Source: Closterium sp. NIES-65
Lineage: Eukaryota; Streptophyta; Zygnematophyceae; Desmidiales; Closteriaceae
Reading direction: 5' to 3'
Assembly: GCA_948144175.1 (NCBI GenBank)
Contig: CANXME010000897.1
Coordinates: forward strand, 883,001-947,000
Length of the DNA: 64,000 nucleotides
Shown here: positions 52,830 through 61,955 of the stretch, piece after piece
Layout: each line of letters begins with the position of its first letter
Position numbering within the stretch: position 1 is the stretch's first letter
The notes under the pieces: model-generated
The model's database searches: none
What the model was told of the DNA's origin: nothing
The model's input: the letters and a program-made list of their open reading frames with translations, nothing else
Made by a program: the position numbers and the translations under genes

Positions 52830-53294
52830 GAGCCTTTGTTCGCCAAGTCACTGACAGCCAATCTATAGAAGAGACGGATCCTAAAACTTTGGAATGTCTA
52901 AAGCAATAGCATATTATTTGCTTTGCCGTTGCTTTGTAATCAAGTGGAGGTGGTGCTGCGAGGGATAGAACCAGGGTAAACTCGTCATCGATGAATTCTT
53001 CTCGGCGTGTGCGATGCGTGCGTGAAAAATCATTCGAGTGACGCGGCTCGGGATTCTCTGGCCCAAGTTTAGTGCTGGCGAAGGGGTGAATTGACGTGGC
53101 ATGGAGGTTTCGCTGTGGCATGCTTGGCGTGCTGACATAGGGAGAAATCATACTTCTCCTTGGACACGATTGGTGGAAAATGGGAGCTGCTTTGCCATTG
53201 GAGCTTCTTTAGTCGACGGACAGGAAGGTGGTGGTGCCAACATTCAGCGGAGTTATCAAATGAACCAGACCTTCTACACACAAGAAGTAGCTAT
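52830..53294. promoter_or_regulatory. Epimerase upstream region
   Basis: 465 bp between the epimerase start codon and Gypsy-2. It should hold the epimerase promoter. No motif stands out, and the Gypsy-2 insertion sits within 0.5 kb of the start codon. Confidence 0.4.
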
Positions 53295-53299
53295 CCTAA

Positions 53300-53632
53300 T
53301 GTAAGGAAATTCCCTTTTCCTTACTTCGCGTCCCCGCTCAGCGCGTACATCACTGTAGCACCTCAGTCGGCACCGTTACCACTCGCGACCATCGCATCAT
53401 TCAACATCCCGCCCTTTTTCGCACATCGCATCCCGACCTCACGGCTCGGCTAGTAACCCGCGCTCCGGGCCTACGCTTCGACACTTTCCCAACCTCAGTC
53501 CCAGGCTCGTCGCGCGGCCATTACCGTTACCACTGTAGTCTTCGCTATATAATGTTCGCTCATGCCTTCGCTTATTGTACCTTTGCTTCGATAGTGCAAT
53601 TCTCGTTCGTTCACTCAATTGCACTCGTAACA
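53300..53632 (+). repeat. Gypsy-2 5' LTR with TATA box
   Basis: Begins TGTAAGGAAATTCCC and ends CTCGTAACA. GCTATATAATG at about 53544 is a convincing TATA box, and the matching site is in the 3' LTR and in Gypsy-1. Directly after it, CTTGGTATTCAGAGCC is the primer binding site variant. Confidence 0.92.
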
Positions 53633-53814
53633 CTTGGTATTCAGAGCCTACGATCTCATCTCGGGCCGCATCCACACCTTCGCTTCCCACTATCTCAATT
53701 TTTTGGGGGGGGTAGACGTCTCTCAGCGTCAGAGCACCGCCGCTCGTAGTGCTCTCTCGAAAGCACGCACGGCCCCGACCGAGGCTCTCGCTGAGCTTGC
53801 CCGACACCCCCGCC

Positions 53815-54966
53815 ATGGCCGATTTCAACCTCGCCACACTGACGCAGGATCAACTCGATCGTCTCGTGCGACAGTTGGAGGAGTCGGCGCTCGAAATCGC
53901 AACGCTCACGGCGGAACGTGACTCCGCCCGTCAACAGTCAACGGTGAATGCACCGACGACATCCCACGCACCAACCAATGTTTCTGCACATTCGGAGGAG
54001 CCGATTGTCATTTCATCCGGCACACCAACGCAACACAACAGCACGGGACAGCGCTCAGGTGCAGCCAGTGATGGCGCAGCCCAACCGATGCCCGGCATGG
54101 GAGGAAACAGGAGCGCATCAAGCCCACGGGAGCCCCGAGAAGCCCGTCGGCACGTGGAGTTTGCGGTGACAAGTGGCGAGAACGCCATGATGGCCCCAAT
54201 GCCACTCAAGCCGCAACGACCACCCTGCTTCGACCCAAGCCAACGCGGCGGCCCGACAGTTCAATCGTGGGTCTTCACGATGAATGTGTTTTTCGACGCC
54301 AACTACGTCGAGTCGGACGCCGCCAAGATCCGGTATGCGGTTTCACTACTCAGGGGGCCCGCCATGGATTGGTGGCGAGTCATCGTGACGTCGCCACGCG
54401 CCTACGAGCCACCGTCGCGCGAGGAAGGGCCCTCGGGTCCAGCTGTTACCTGGACTTCGTTGTGCGAAACCGCCCAATACAACACGTGGGATGCGTGGTG
54501 CGCAGGGCTTTGGGCGCGCTTCGAGCCGATCGCGGCTTCGATTTCGGCGCGTCAGAAACTGCGCACTTGGCGCCAGCTCGGGTCGGTTCAAGACTACACC
54601 AGCGGTTTTCTCGCACTTTGCGAACAGGTCGGCTACATGCACGAGGCGGAGCGGGTGGACCGTTACATCGGAGGGCTGAAGCCGGACATATCGCACAAGA
54701 TAATGCTACGCGGGCTATCGAATTTCAACGAGATCCTCGCGCTCGCCGAGAAAATCGATATCCTACGACGAGCGCGACCGGGGTCCTATTTCGGACATCG
54801 TCCTCGGGGACCGATCGAGCACGCCACTGTACACGCCGTCGCAACGAATGCAGCTGCCACGCCATTTAGAGGGCGCTGCTTTGCTTGCAACCGGCCGGGC
54901 CATCGCAAGAGCGAATGCCCAGAGGAGCTGAGGCGTCGAGGAGCAGAGCAGGGGAGGGAGTCTTAG
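53815..54966 (+). pseudogene. Gypsy-2 gag, truncated by a nonsense codon
   Basis: Same protein as Gypsy-1 gag (MADFNLATLTQ... capsid, CFACNRPGHRKSEC knuckle). A CAG to TAG change at 54964 stops it about eight codons early, upstream of the frameshift site. The normal position of the stop and the GGGAAAC heptamer lie just downstream, so the pol frame could not be reached by frameshifting in this copy. Confidence 0.88.
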
Positions 54967-54971
54967 AGGCA

Positions 54972-54978
54972 GGGAAAC
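54972..54978 (+). promoter_or_regulatory. -1 frameshift heptamer GGGAAAC (Gypsy-2)
   Basis: Same heptamer and gag phase as in Gypsy-1 and Gypsy-3, but here downstream of the premature stop at 54964, so it is non-functional in this copy. Confidence 0.65.
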
Positions 54979-56819
54979 GCCAGCAGTCAGTAGAAGTTGG
55001 GCCAACTACTGACGAGACTGCCTGCTCGCCCAACCACACTGACCCTCACCGAGTCACAGTACCGATTCACGCCATCGATCGGGTTCGGATGAATAAGGAG
55101 GGTACAGCTACGGATTGCCCGGTACTGATCTACGGGAAAATACAGGGAGCAGCAGTGAAAATCTTTATTGACGGAGGAGCAAGTCACAGCTTAGTTAATA
55201 CTGCAACCGCACGGAAATTACAGTTAACACTTAACCGATGTTTACCTGAGATAGATGCACGCTTAGTTGACGGCACGCCATTGGTAATACGACCATAGGA
55301 TTGAGTTAGAACCGGGGGCACAGCCAACTGTCCAGCGGCAATTTCGCCTGATACAGCCCGAGCTCGACGAATTAAGGAAGCAGTTAGATTACCTGTTAGA
55401 GAAGCAGTTTATTCGACCGAGCTCGTCACCGTTCGCCGCACCGATACTGTTCACACCGAAAAAAGACCGAGGTTTTCGCATGTGCATCGACTACCGAGCG
55501 CTTAATAGGGTAACAATCAAGTCGCGATACCCCATCCCCCGCGCTAACGAACTGATCGACCAACTGCGAACAGCGCGAGTCTTCTCGAAAATAGATTTAC
55601 GGGGAGGTTACCATCAGATTCGGGTCGAACCCTCAGACTGCGCCAAAACAGCATTTAGGACTAGGTACGGGTCGTTCGAGTATACAGTGATGCCTTTCGA
55701 GCTGACAAACGCGCCTGCAACTTTTCAGATGACCATGAACGAAGCGTTTAGACCACTTTTAGATATATGCGTGATAGTTTACCTAGACGATATTTTAGTT
55801 TACAGCCGGGATAAGCAGCAGCACTTAGCAGATCTTGAAGCAGTTTTTAAGGTTTTAGAGGAACATCGCTTACTCACCAAGGGCTCCAAGTGCGAGTTTT
55901 TTAGAGACAGGCTAGAGTTTTTGGGTCACGTCATTTCGGAGGCTGGGGTTGAGATTGACCCAAAGAAGCTGGATACAGTAAAAGCGTGGCGCCCCCCGAC
56001 GAACATCACGGAGCTGCAGAGTTTTTTAGGTTTTGTTAATTACGTTCGACGGTTCGTGCCCGGCATGGAACGTTTAACAGCCCCACTTACTGATTTACTG
56101 CGTAAGGGGGTCGCCTTTACGTGGGGGGAGAAAGATCATGCTGCCTTCTCTGCCCTGAAAAACGTTCTCTGTTCACCACTCGTTCTACGCATCGCAGATC
56201 CCCACCGACCTTTCGAAGTGGTTACCGACGCGAGTGACATCGCCATCGGAGCTGTACTGTTACAGGACTTCGGCGACGGCCTCCAACCCATTGCCTACGA
56301 ATCACGCAAGCTACATCCGCCTGAGCGAAATGCTCGCGATCGTGCACGCATTCAAAGTGTGGCGCTGCTACTTGACCGGCGCAGACGTGACAGTACGGAC
56401 AGACCACAGATCTCTACAGTACCTCCGCGCACAGCCCCACCTCAACCCACAACAGATTCGATGGCTCGACTTCCTCGAGTCGAATTTTCACTATACGGTC
56501 ACATACAAAAAAGGAGCTTCGAACATCGCCGACGCACTGACCCGCCCCACTGCCCAGATTCACGCGATACTACTCGCCCAGACTAGCCCACTGCTAACAG
56601 GCCTATTTACCCACGGATATCAAACAGACCCATTCTTTACAGGAGGCAACTCACAGCAATTTGCCGCGGCAAAAGGAGTCTATTACGTAAAATCTGGAAC
56701 CGACCGCATCTAGGTACCGGGTTACACGCTACTGCGGGAACTACTGTTACAGGAAGCACACGACGGGGTTACCTCAGGACATTTCGGGGTAGAAAAAATA
56801 CGGCAGCAGCTGCAGCGGT
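54979..56819 (+). pseudogene. Gypsy-2 pol N-terminal half (PR-RT-RNase H), broken
   Basis: The protease active site IFIDGGASHSLVN is present, but the sequence jumps from TPLVIR at about 55290 to the hinge IELEPGAQPTVQRQF. Compared with Gypsy-1 and Gypsy-3 it lacks about 150 codons. RT follows with [11 protein letters not shown], an FGL to FEL change before TNAPATF, and an intact YLDD. A short deletion near 56329 shifts the frame in the RNase H region, and a TAG interrupts the segment before the integrase. Confidence 0.88.
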
Positions 56820-56824
56820 ATTAT

Positions 56825-56954
56825 TGTCAGAATGTTATTCTTATGTTCTAGCCTGTAGTGGGGTGCTCTATAGCGAGTACAACCCTTCTAGGGTTTGCTA
56901 TTTGTATCCCCATTTCTGCTAGTTCAATCCTCTTTCTTCTTCTAACTTTTGACA
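56825..56954 (+). repeat. Left LTR of TRIM-like element
   Basis: 130 bp direct repeat, no difference seen from 58234-58363, with TG...CA ends. Confidence 0.93.
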
Positions 56955-57069
56955 TGCTATCAGAGCAGGTCGATCCCCTTGGATCGATCCTCTGGGTGGG
57001 CTCACCACCTCGTTGCTTCCGCTGCAACTGCTACTGCTACTCTCTGTGCCGCACGCCCCGTGGCGTGCG

Positions 57070-57500
57070 GCATTTTTTCTTCCCGCCCTGCGCCCCGAGG
57101 TGCACGGCGGTTTTCTGCCCGCCGTGCGCCCCGAGGCGCGCGGCGGTTTTCTGCCCACCGCGCGCTCGGGGCGTGCGGCGGTTTTCTGCCCACCGTGCGC
57201 CTCGAGGCGCGCGACGGTTACCTGCTTTGCGCGGCGGTATTCTGCACGCCATGCGCTCGGGACGCGTGGCGGTTTTCTGCCCACCGCGCACCTTGGACGC
57301 ACGCGGCGGTTTCGCGTTCCGTCGACCCGCACGCCCGTCCCCGTCGACCTGCGTGCGGCTCCTCGTCGCCCTTCGCGGCGGCCCCGTCAACCCGCGCGCG
57401 GCTTCCGGTCGCCCTTCGTGGCGGCCCCGTCGACCCGCGCGCCGCCCATGGGGACCCGTGCACCCGTCCCCGTCGACCCGCGCGTCACCCTGCGGCCCCC
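57070..57500 (+). repeat. GC-rich tandem repeats inside TRIM-like element
   Basis: Units such as GCGGTTTTCTGCCCACCGCG (57105-57310), then CCCGTCGACCCGCGCG types. They are reminiscent in position and composition of the GC-rich leader arrays of the copia element at 270-890. ORFs of up to 241 codons here are artefacts. Confidence 0.8.
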
Positions 57501-58233
57501 CCTCCCCGCACACCTGAGTTCGATCACCGCACATCCGAGTTCGCTTCCCGTAAGCTTGTGCACGCTTCACGCACACCTGAGCTCGCTTACCGCACACTCA
57601 GGGTATGGGGGTGACGGGTATGGGGGTGATGGTTGTGGGGGTGTCGGTTGTGCGTGCCGTCCCCTTCTCCTCCTCCTTCGTCCCCCACTGCTGCAGCTGT
57701 CGCTGAGGGGGGTGGTTGTGTGGGAGACTCGGGTTTAGGGTTTAAGGGGGGTGCGTGGGAGTGGAGCTAGGAGCGTATCAGCGGGTGTGTGTTGGGGGAG
57801 TTGGATAGTTAGGGAAGCTGCATGGAGGTTGCCGTCGTGTCGTCAGCAACACCTGTATTCCGGGGGCTTCGCCCGGTAGCCCAGTCGTAGCCAGCTGTGC
57901 CAGCCGCCCGTGGGTCCGTTGCTCGTCTGCCGCTACTTTAGCCGCGGGGCCAGTTACTCCAGTATTCCGGGGGCTTCGCCCGGTAGCCGCTGTGCCAGTG
58001 TGCCTCCTGTTGCCCGAGTGTCTGCAGCTTCAGCCGTCGCCTCCCAACTCCTCTCGCTCTCACTCCTCCTCCTCACTTGCCCGTTGTGACCACCACTAGC
58101 TTTGCTCATAATTGTGCACTTGAACTTACTTCTTGAACTTGTGCTCAGAATGTGTGGTGACATTGTGATCCACCCTGAGCTTGTACTGCTTTGCTTGCTC
58201 TGCTGATTACACCCCACTTTGGCTATGGGGGTG

Positions 58234-58363
58234 TGTCAGAATGTTATTCTTATGTTCTAGCCTGTAGTGGGGTGCTCTATAGCGAGTACAACCCTTCTAG
58301 GGTTTGCTATTTGTATCCCCATTTCTGCTAGTTCAATCCTCTTTCTTCTTCTAACTTTTGACA
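58234..58363 (+). repeat. Right LTR of TRIM-like element
   Basis: Partner of 56825-56954, preceded by the polypurine-like GGCTATGGGGGTG, the same tract found before the copia 3' LTR. Confidence 0.93.
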
Positions 58364-58368
58364 ATTAT

Positions 58369-59571
58369 TACTGGCCGGAAATGTTGACCGATGTGCAACG
58401 ACACGTGGCATCGTGTCCCACTTGCCAGCTCATGAAGTCAAGCAGGAAGCGGCCAGCGGGGCAATTACAACCCATCCCGCCTCCAGAGCGTGCTTGGCAG
58501 CAGGTGACAATGGACTTCGTCACGGGGTTACCAGCTGGGGCGAGTGGGAATGACGCGATCCTGGTCGTTGTCGATCGACTAACGAAGATGGCTCATTTCG
58601 CAGCATGCAGGAAATCCATCACAGCCGAAGAAACCGCCAGACTCTTCATCTCCACCGTCGTTCGACTGCACGGGATACCCGCGTCGATCATCAGCGACAG
58701 GGACACGAAATTTACCAGCAACTTCTGGCGGAACCTGTGGCAGCAGTTCGACACGCGCTTACAATTCAGTTCATCCTATCACCCCGAAACCGACGGACAG
58801 ACGGAACGGACCAATCAAACCATGGAGCAGCTGATTCGAGCCACGTGCGACGATCCGAATACGTGGGAACAGCAGCTGCCACTCATCGAGTTCGCGTACA
58901 ACAACGCACCATCAGCCACGACGCAGCAGTCGCCGTTTTACTTGAATTACGGACAGGACCCAACAGTACCCATGACACCGAATCCCGACAACCCCGTCCC
59001 GCGAGCACAACAATTCGCCGAGATTCTGCAAGCAGCACGGACCAGGGCAGCCGAAGCAATAAAAAAATCAAACATCATCGCTAAACGCAACGCCGATCGC
59101 CACCGCAGACCCGTCTCTTATCAGCCCGACGACCTTGTTTTACTCGACACTCAGAACCTCCGCCTACCCATCACTCCCAAACTCCGCCCTCGATACTGCG
59201 GGCCATTTCGAATCAGCCACATGGTTACACCAGTCACCGCGCACCTCCTCCTCCCTGCTGACTGGTACGTCAGCCCCTCATTCCACGTCAGCTTACTTCG
59301 CCCTTACGTGCCTTCCACCAGCCAACTCCCGCGACATCGACCCTCCAGTATGACACGGCCACCAACCGAACCAGTCATCACCCCCGATAAGATCCTGAGC
59401 CACAGAGTATGCGACCCTCGAGGAGCTCGAAAAGTGGAGTTTCTGATCCGCTGGAAAGATCGTACCCCCACCGAGGACAACTGGGTTCCTCTGGATAAAA
59501 TCGAAAACCACCCAGTCATCACGGACTATCTGCGCAGCCGCAATTTCAGAGACATCCACGCGCTTTCGTAA
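58369..59571 (+). CDS. Gypsy-2 integrase with C-terminal chromodomain (3' part of pol)
   Basis: Open from the TRIM-like insertion to the stop. It encodes YYWPEMLTDVQRHVASCPTC (end of the zinc-binding head), then the catalytic core with MDFVTGLPAG, ISDRDTKFTS and SYHPETDGQTERTN (D, D and E of DDE). A GPFRISHMVTPVTAHLLLP linker follows, then a chromodomain-like VEFLIRWKDRTPTEDNWVP. This makes the family a chromovirus-type Ty3/gypsy lineage. It is not a gene on its own: the upstream pol is separated by the insertion and stops. Confidence 0.9.
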   Translation, partial: YWPEMLTDVQRHVASCPTCQLMKSSRKRPAGQLQPIPPPERAWQQVTMDFVTGLPAGASGNDAILVVVDRLTKMAHFAACRKSITAEETARLFISTVVRLHGIPASIISDRDTKFTSNFWRNLWQQFDTRLQFSSSYHPETDGQTERTNQTMEQLIRATCDDPNTWEQQLPLIEFAYNNAPSATTQQSPFYLNYGQDPTVPMTPNPDNPVPRAQQFAEILQAARTRAAEAIKKSNIIAKRNADRHRRPVSYQPDDLVLLDTQNLRLPITPKLRPRYCGPFRISHMVTPVTAHLLLPADWYVSPSFHVSLLRPYVPSTSQLPRHRPSSMTRPPTEPVITPDKILSHRVCDPRGARKVEFLIRWKDRTPTEDNWVPLDKIENHPVITDYLRSRNFRDIHALS

Positions 59572-59600
59572 GGAGGCCCTCCTTAGGAGGGGGGGGGAAG

Positions 59601-59933
59601 TGTAAGGAAATTCCCTTTTCCTTACTTCGCGTACTTGCTCAGCGCGTACATCACTGTAGCACCTCAGTCGGCACCGTTACCACTCGCGACCATCGCATCA
59701 TTCAACATCCCGCCCTTTTTCGCACATCGCATCCCGACCTCACGGCTCGGCTGGTAACCCGCGCTCCGGGCCTACGCTTCGACACTTTCCCAACCTCAGT
59801 CCCAGGCTCGTCGCGCGGCCATTACCGTTACCACTGTAGTCTTCGCTATATAATGTTCGCTCATGCCTTCGCTCATTGTACCTTTGCTTCGATAGTGCAA
59901 TTCTCGTTCGTTCACTCAATTGCACTCGTAACA
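59601..59933 (+). repeat. Gypsy-2 3' LTR
   Basis: 333 bp, preceded by a purine run (AGGAGGGGGGGGGAAG) and followed by the CCTAA duplication. Confidence 0.93.
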
Positions 59934-60284
59934 CCTAACATCAAACGTGGTGAATGTGTCCATCTTCTTTAAATGTGGGGCTGTTAGAACAAACAACTAT
60001 TTTTTTTCCAAAATGACAAAATACATGTTTTTCAGCACTTAAAAAATATTATCATTCTGCGAAATAACGAGGTGTAATGAACTATCATAACAATCACAAT
60101 TAGCTCCTGGTGCTGAAATTGTAGATGTTTGAATGTTCTCTTGTTTGTAGCTTCCTAAAACCTGACTGAACCACACCAAAGCGTTCATCAGCCACCGCTT
60201 TCTGAGATCCTTCATGGTGTGAAGTGAAGGCCAACTGTAGTCGCAAAGCCTCAGGGCGTGACCCATGAGTTTATTTTGGGAACG
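59934..60284. other. AT-rich spacer between Gypsy-2 and Gypsy-3
   Basis: About 350 bp that are clearly AT-richer than their surroundings. Nothing was recognised. It is probably unique host DNA between two insertions. Confidence 0.5.
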
Positions 60285-60611
60285 TGTAAGGAATTTTCTC
60301 GGCATTCCTTACGGAGCCGACCACATCGCGTACAGCAACAGCCGATTGTTCGCCCGTTACTGCTAACGGAACTTCGACGACTTCGTGCGCACTGTTTTGC
60401 CAAACCTCGCACTGCTGGCATGGCCGTATCGGCCTACGCTTCGGGACTAGCCCGAGCCTCGCTCCAGCGTAGCACTAGCAAGCTCGCACGCACCGCGTTA
60501 CCGTTTTGCATGTTTCGCGTATAAATGTTCGCTCATGCCTTCGCTCACATTTTGTACTCGTTTGACACCTTAGTGCAATTCTCGCTACCTCGATTCATTG
60601 CACCCGTAACA
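60285..60611 (+). repeat. Gypsy-3 5' LTR
   Basis: Shares only its ends and scattered blocks with the Gypsy-1/2 LTR. CGTATAAATG near 60519 is a probable TATA box. Confidence 0.85.
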
Positions 60612-60794
60612 CTTGGTTATCAGAGCCCCTTTCTTTCGGACCGCGCATCTCCGCACACTAGGAAATCAACTTTTGATTTTTCACTCGAAGGGACTCACGC
60701 ACCTTAGCCCCTAGGAGTCGCTGTCCTCGCGTTCTCTCGTAAACGCGTGCAGCCACGACTGCGCCTAGACTAAGACGAGCCGACGCCCTTCGTC

Positions 60795-61955
60795 ATGGCT
60801 GAAAATATCGACGTCACCACCCTCACGCAGGAGCGTTTGAATGATCTGCTGCGACAGCTGCACGAAAGCTCCGAGGAAATCGCGGCATTAACGGCAGAAC
60901 GCTCATCATTGCAAAATGACCTCATGAGAGCACAATCTCAAGCACCTGGCACTCCGATTCAACCCGCACCCTCAACATCACAACACGGGAGTGTGGGGCA
61001 ACCCGCGAGCGCGGCCAGTGATGGCGTCGTCCGCCCCGACGGAGACGACGACCACGGCACGACACACCCCAGAGCGACGCATGCGGCCCCAAGTCAGCCT
61101 CGCGCCACGATTTCGGCACCAACCCACGATTCGGGACTGCCGTCACCGATGCCGCTGAAGCCGCAGCGCCCGCCATGCTTTGACCCGAGTCAACGGGGTA
61201 GTCCTACCGTTCAGGCGTGGTTGTTCACAATGAATGTCTTCTTCGACGCCAACTACGTCTCGGAGGACTCGGCGAAGATTCGATACGCCGTGTCGTTGCT
61301 GCGAGGACCCGCCATGGACTGGTGGCGCGTCATCGTTACGAAGCCGACCGACTACGCGACACTACCGACACGGGAAGGACAAACCGGACCCTGGGCGGCG
61401 TCGTATTTCGTGGAGGTGCCCCAGTATCGCACGTGGGACGCGTGGTGCGCAGGTCTGCGCGCTCGATTTGAGCCAATCGCGGCCTCGATCTCGGCGCGAC
61501 AGAAGCTCCGCACTTGGCGCCAACTCGGTTCCGTCCAGGATTACACGAGCGGATTTCTGGCGCTATGCGAGCAGGTGGGCTACATGCATGAGAGCGAACG
61601 CATCGACCGCTACATCGGCGGCCTGAAGCAGGACATCGCTTAGGAAATCCAGCTTCGCGGCGTCACTGAGTTTCAGGAAATTCTTGCTATGGCGGAGAAG
61701 CTCGACTTCTTTCGCCGACCGAGACCGGGGTCCTACGGAAACAACAACTGGGGACATCGGCCTCGTGGGACGAACGAAAGCGCCACGATACGCGCCGTCG
61801 CCGCAAATGCCGCTGCCGCACCGTTCAAAGGGCGCTGCTTTGCGTGCAATCGGCCGGGACATCGCAAGAGCGAATGCCCGGAAAACGCTAAGGGAAAGGG
61901 GGAAGCTGAGCAGCAGACACAGACCAAGCAGCAGGGAAACGCTGGAAGTCAGTAG
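60795..61955 (+). pseudogene. Gypsy-3 gag with one internal stop
   Basis: Starts MAENIDVTTLTQERLNDLL (heptad-like helix), then capsid FFDANYVSEDSAKIRYAVSL, and the CFACNRPGHRKSEC knuckle near the end. A single TAG at 61641-61643 (after LKQDIA) interrupts it, and the same frame resumes and runs to the normal stop after AGSQ. Otherwise intact. Confidence 0.88.
61934..61940 (+). promoter_or_regulatory. -1 frameshift heptamer GGGAAAC (Gypsy-3)
   Basis: In gag phase CAG GGA AAC, five codons before the gag stop. A -1 shift here leads into the open pol frame (RWKSVADGPSTD...) without a stop. Confidence 0.7.

Larger units (their letters stand above)
56825..58363 (+). mobile_element. TRIM-like non-autonomous LTR element nested in Gypsy-2
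   Basis: 1,539 bp with two 130 bp LTRs (56825-56954 and 58234-58363) that look identical by eye, starting TGTCAGAATG and ending CTTTTGACA. The TSD ATTAT lies at 56820-56824 and 58364-58368. Removing element plus one TSD restores the Gypsy-1 sequence at that point exactly. The primer binding site TGCTATCAGAGCAGG is at 56955. The interior has no recognisable protein, only GC-rich tandem repeats. Its 3' interior matches the copia element's 3' region, so copia proteins probably mobilised it. Confidence 0.93.
53300..59933 (+). mobile_element. Gypsy-2: full-length but defective chromovirus-type element
   Basis: 6,634 bp with 333 bp LTRs (53300-53632, 59601-59933) and a TSD CCTAA at 53295-53299 and 59934-59938. 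By eye the LTRs differ at about five positions (roughly 98.5 % identity), so insertion is recent. Lesions are a gag nonsense codon at 54964-54966, an internal deletion of several hundred bp in pol at about 55290, a small deletion causing a frameshift near 56329, and TGG to TAG at 56711-56713. A 1.5 kb LTR element is inserted at 56825. A polypurine run precedes the 3' LTR. Confidence 0.95.

Noticed and set aside
57013..57738. ORFs of 186-241 codons inside the TRIM-like element
   Set aside because: GC-rich tandem-repeat translations with no motif, on both strands, in an element otherwise lacking genes.
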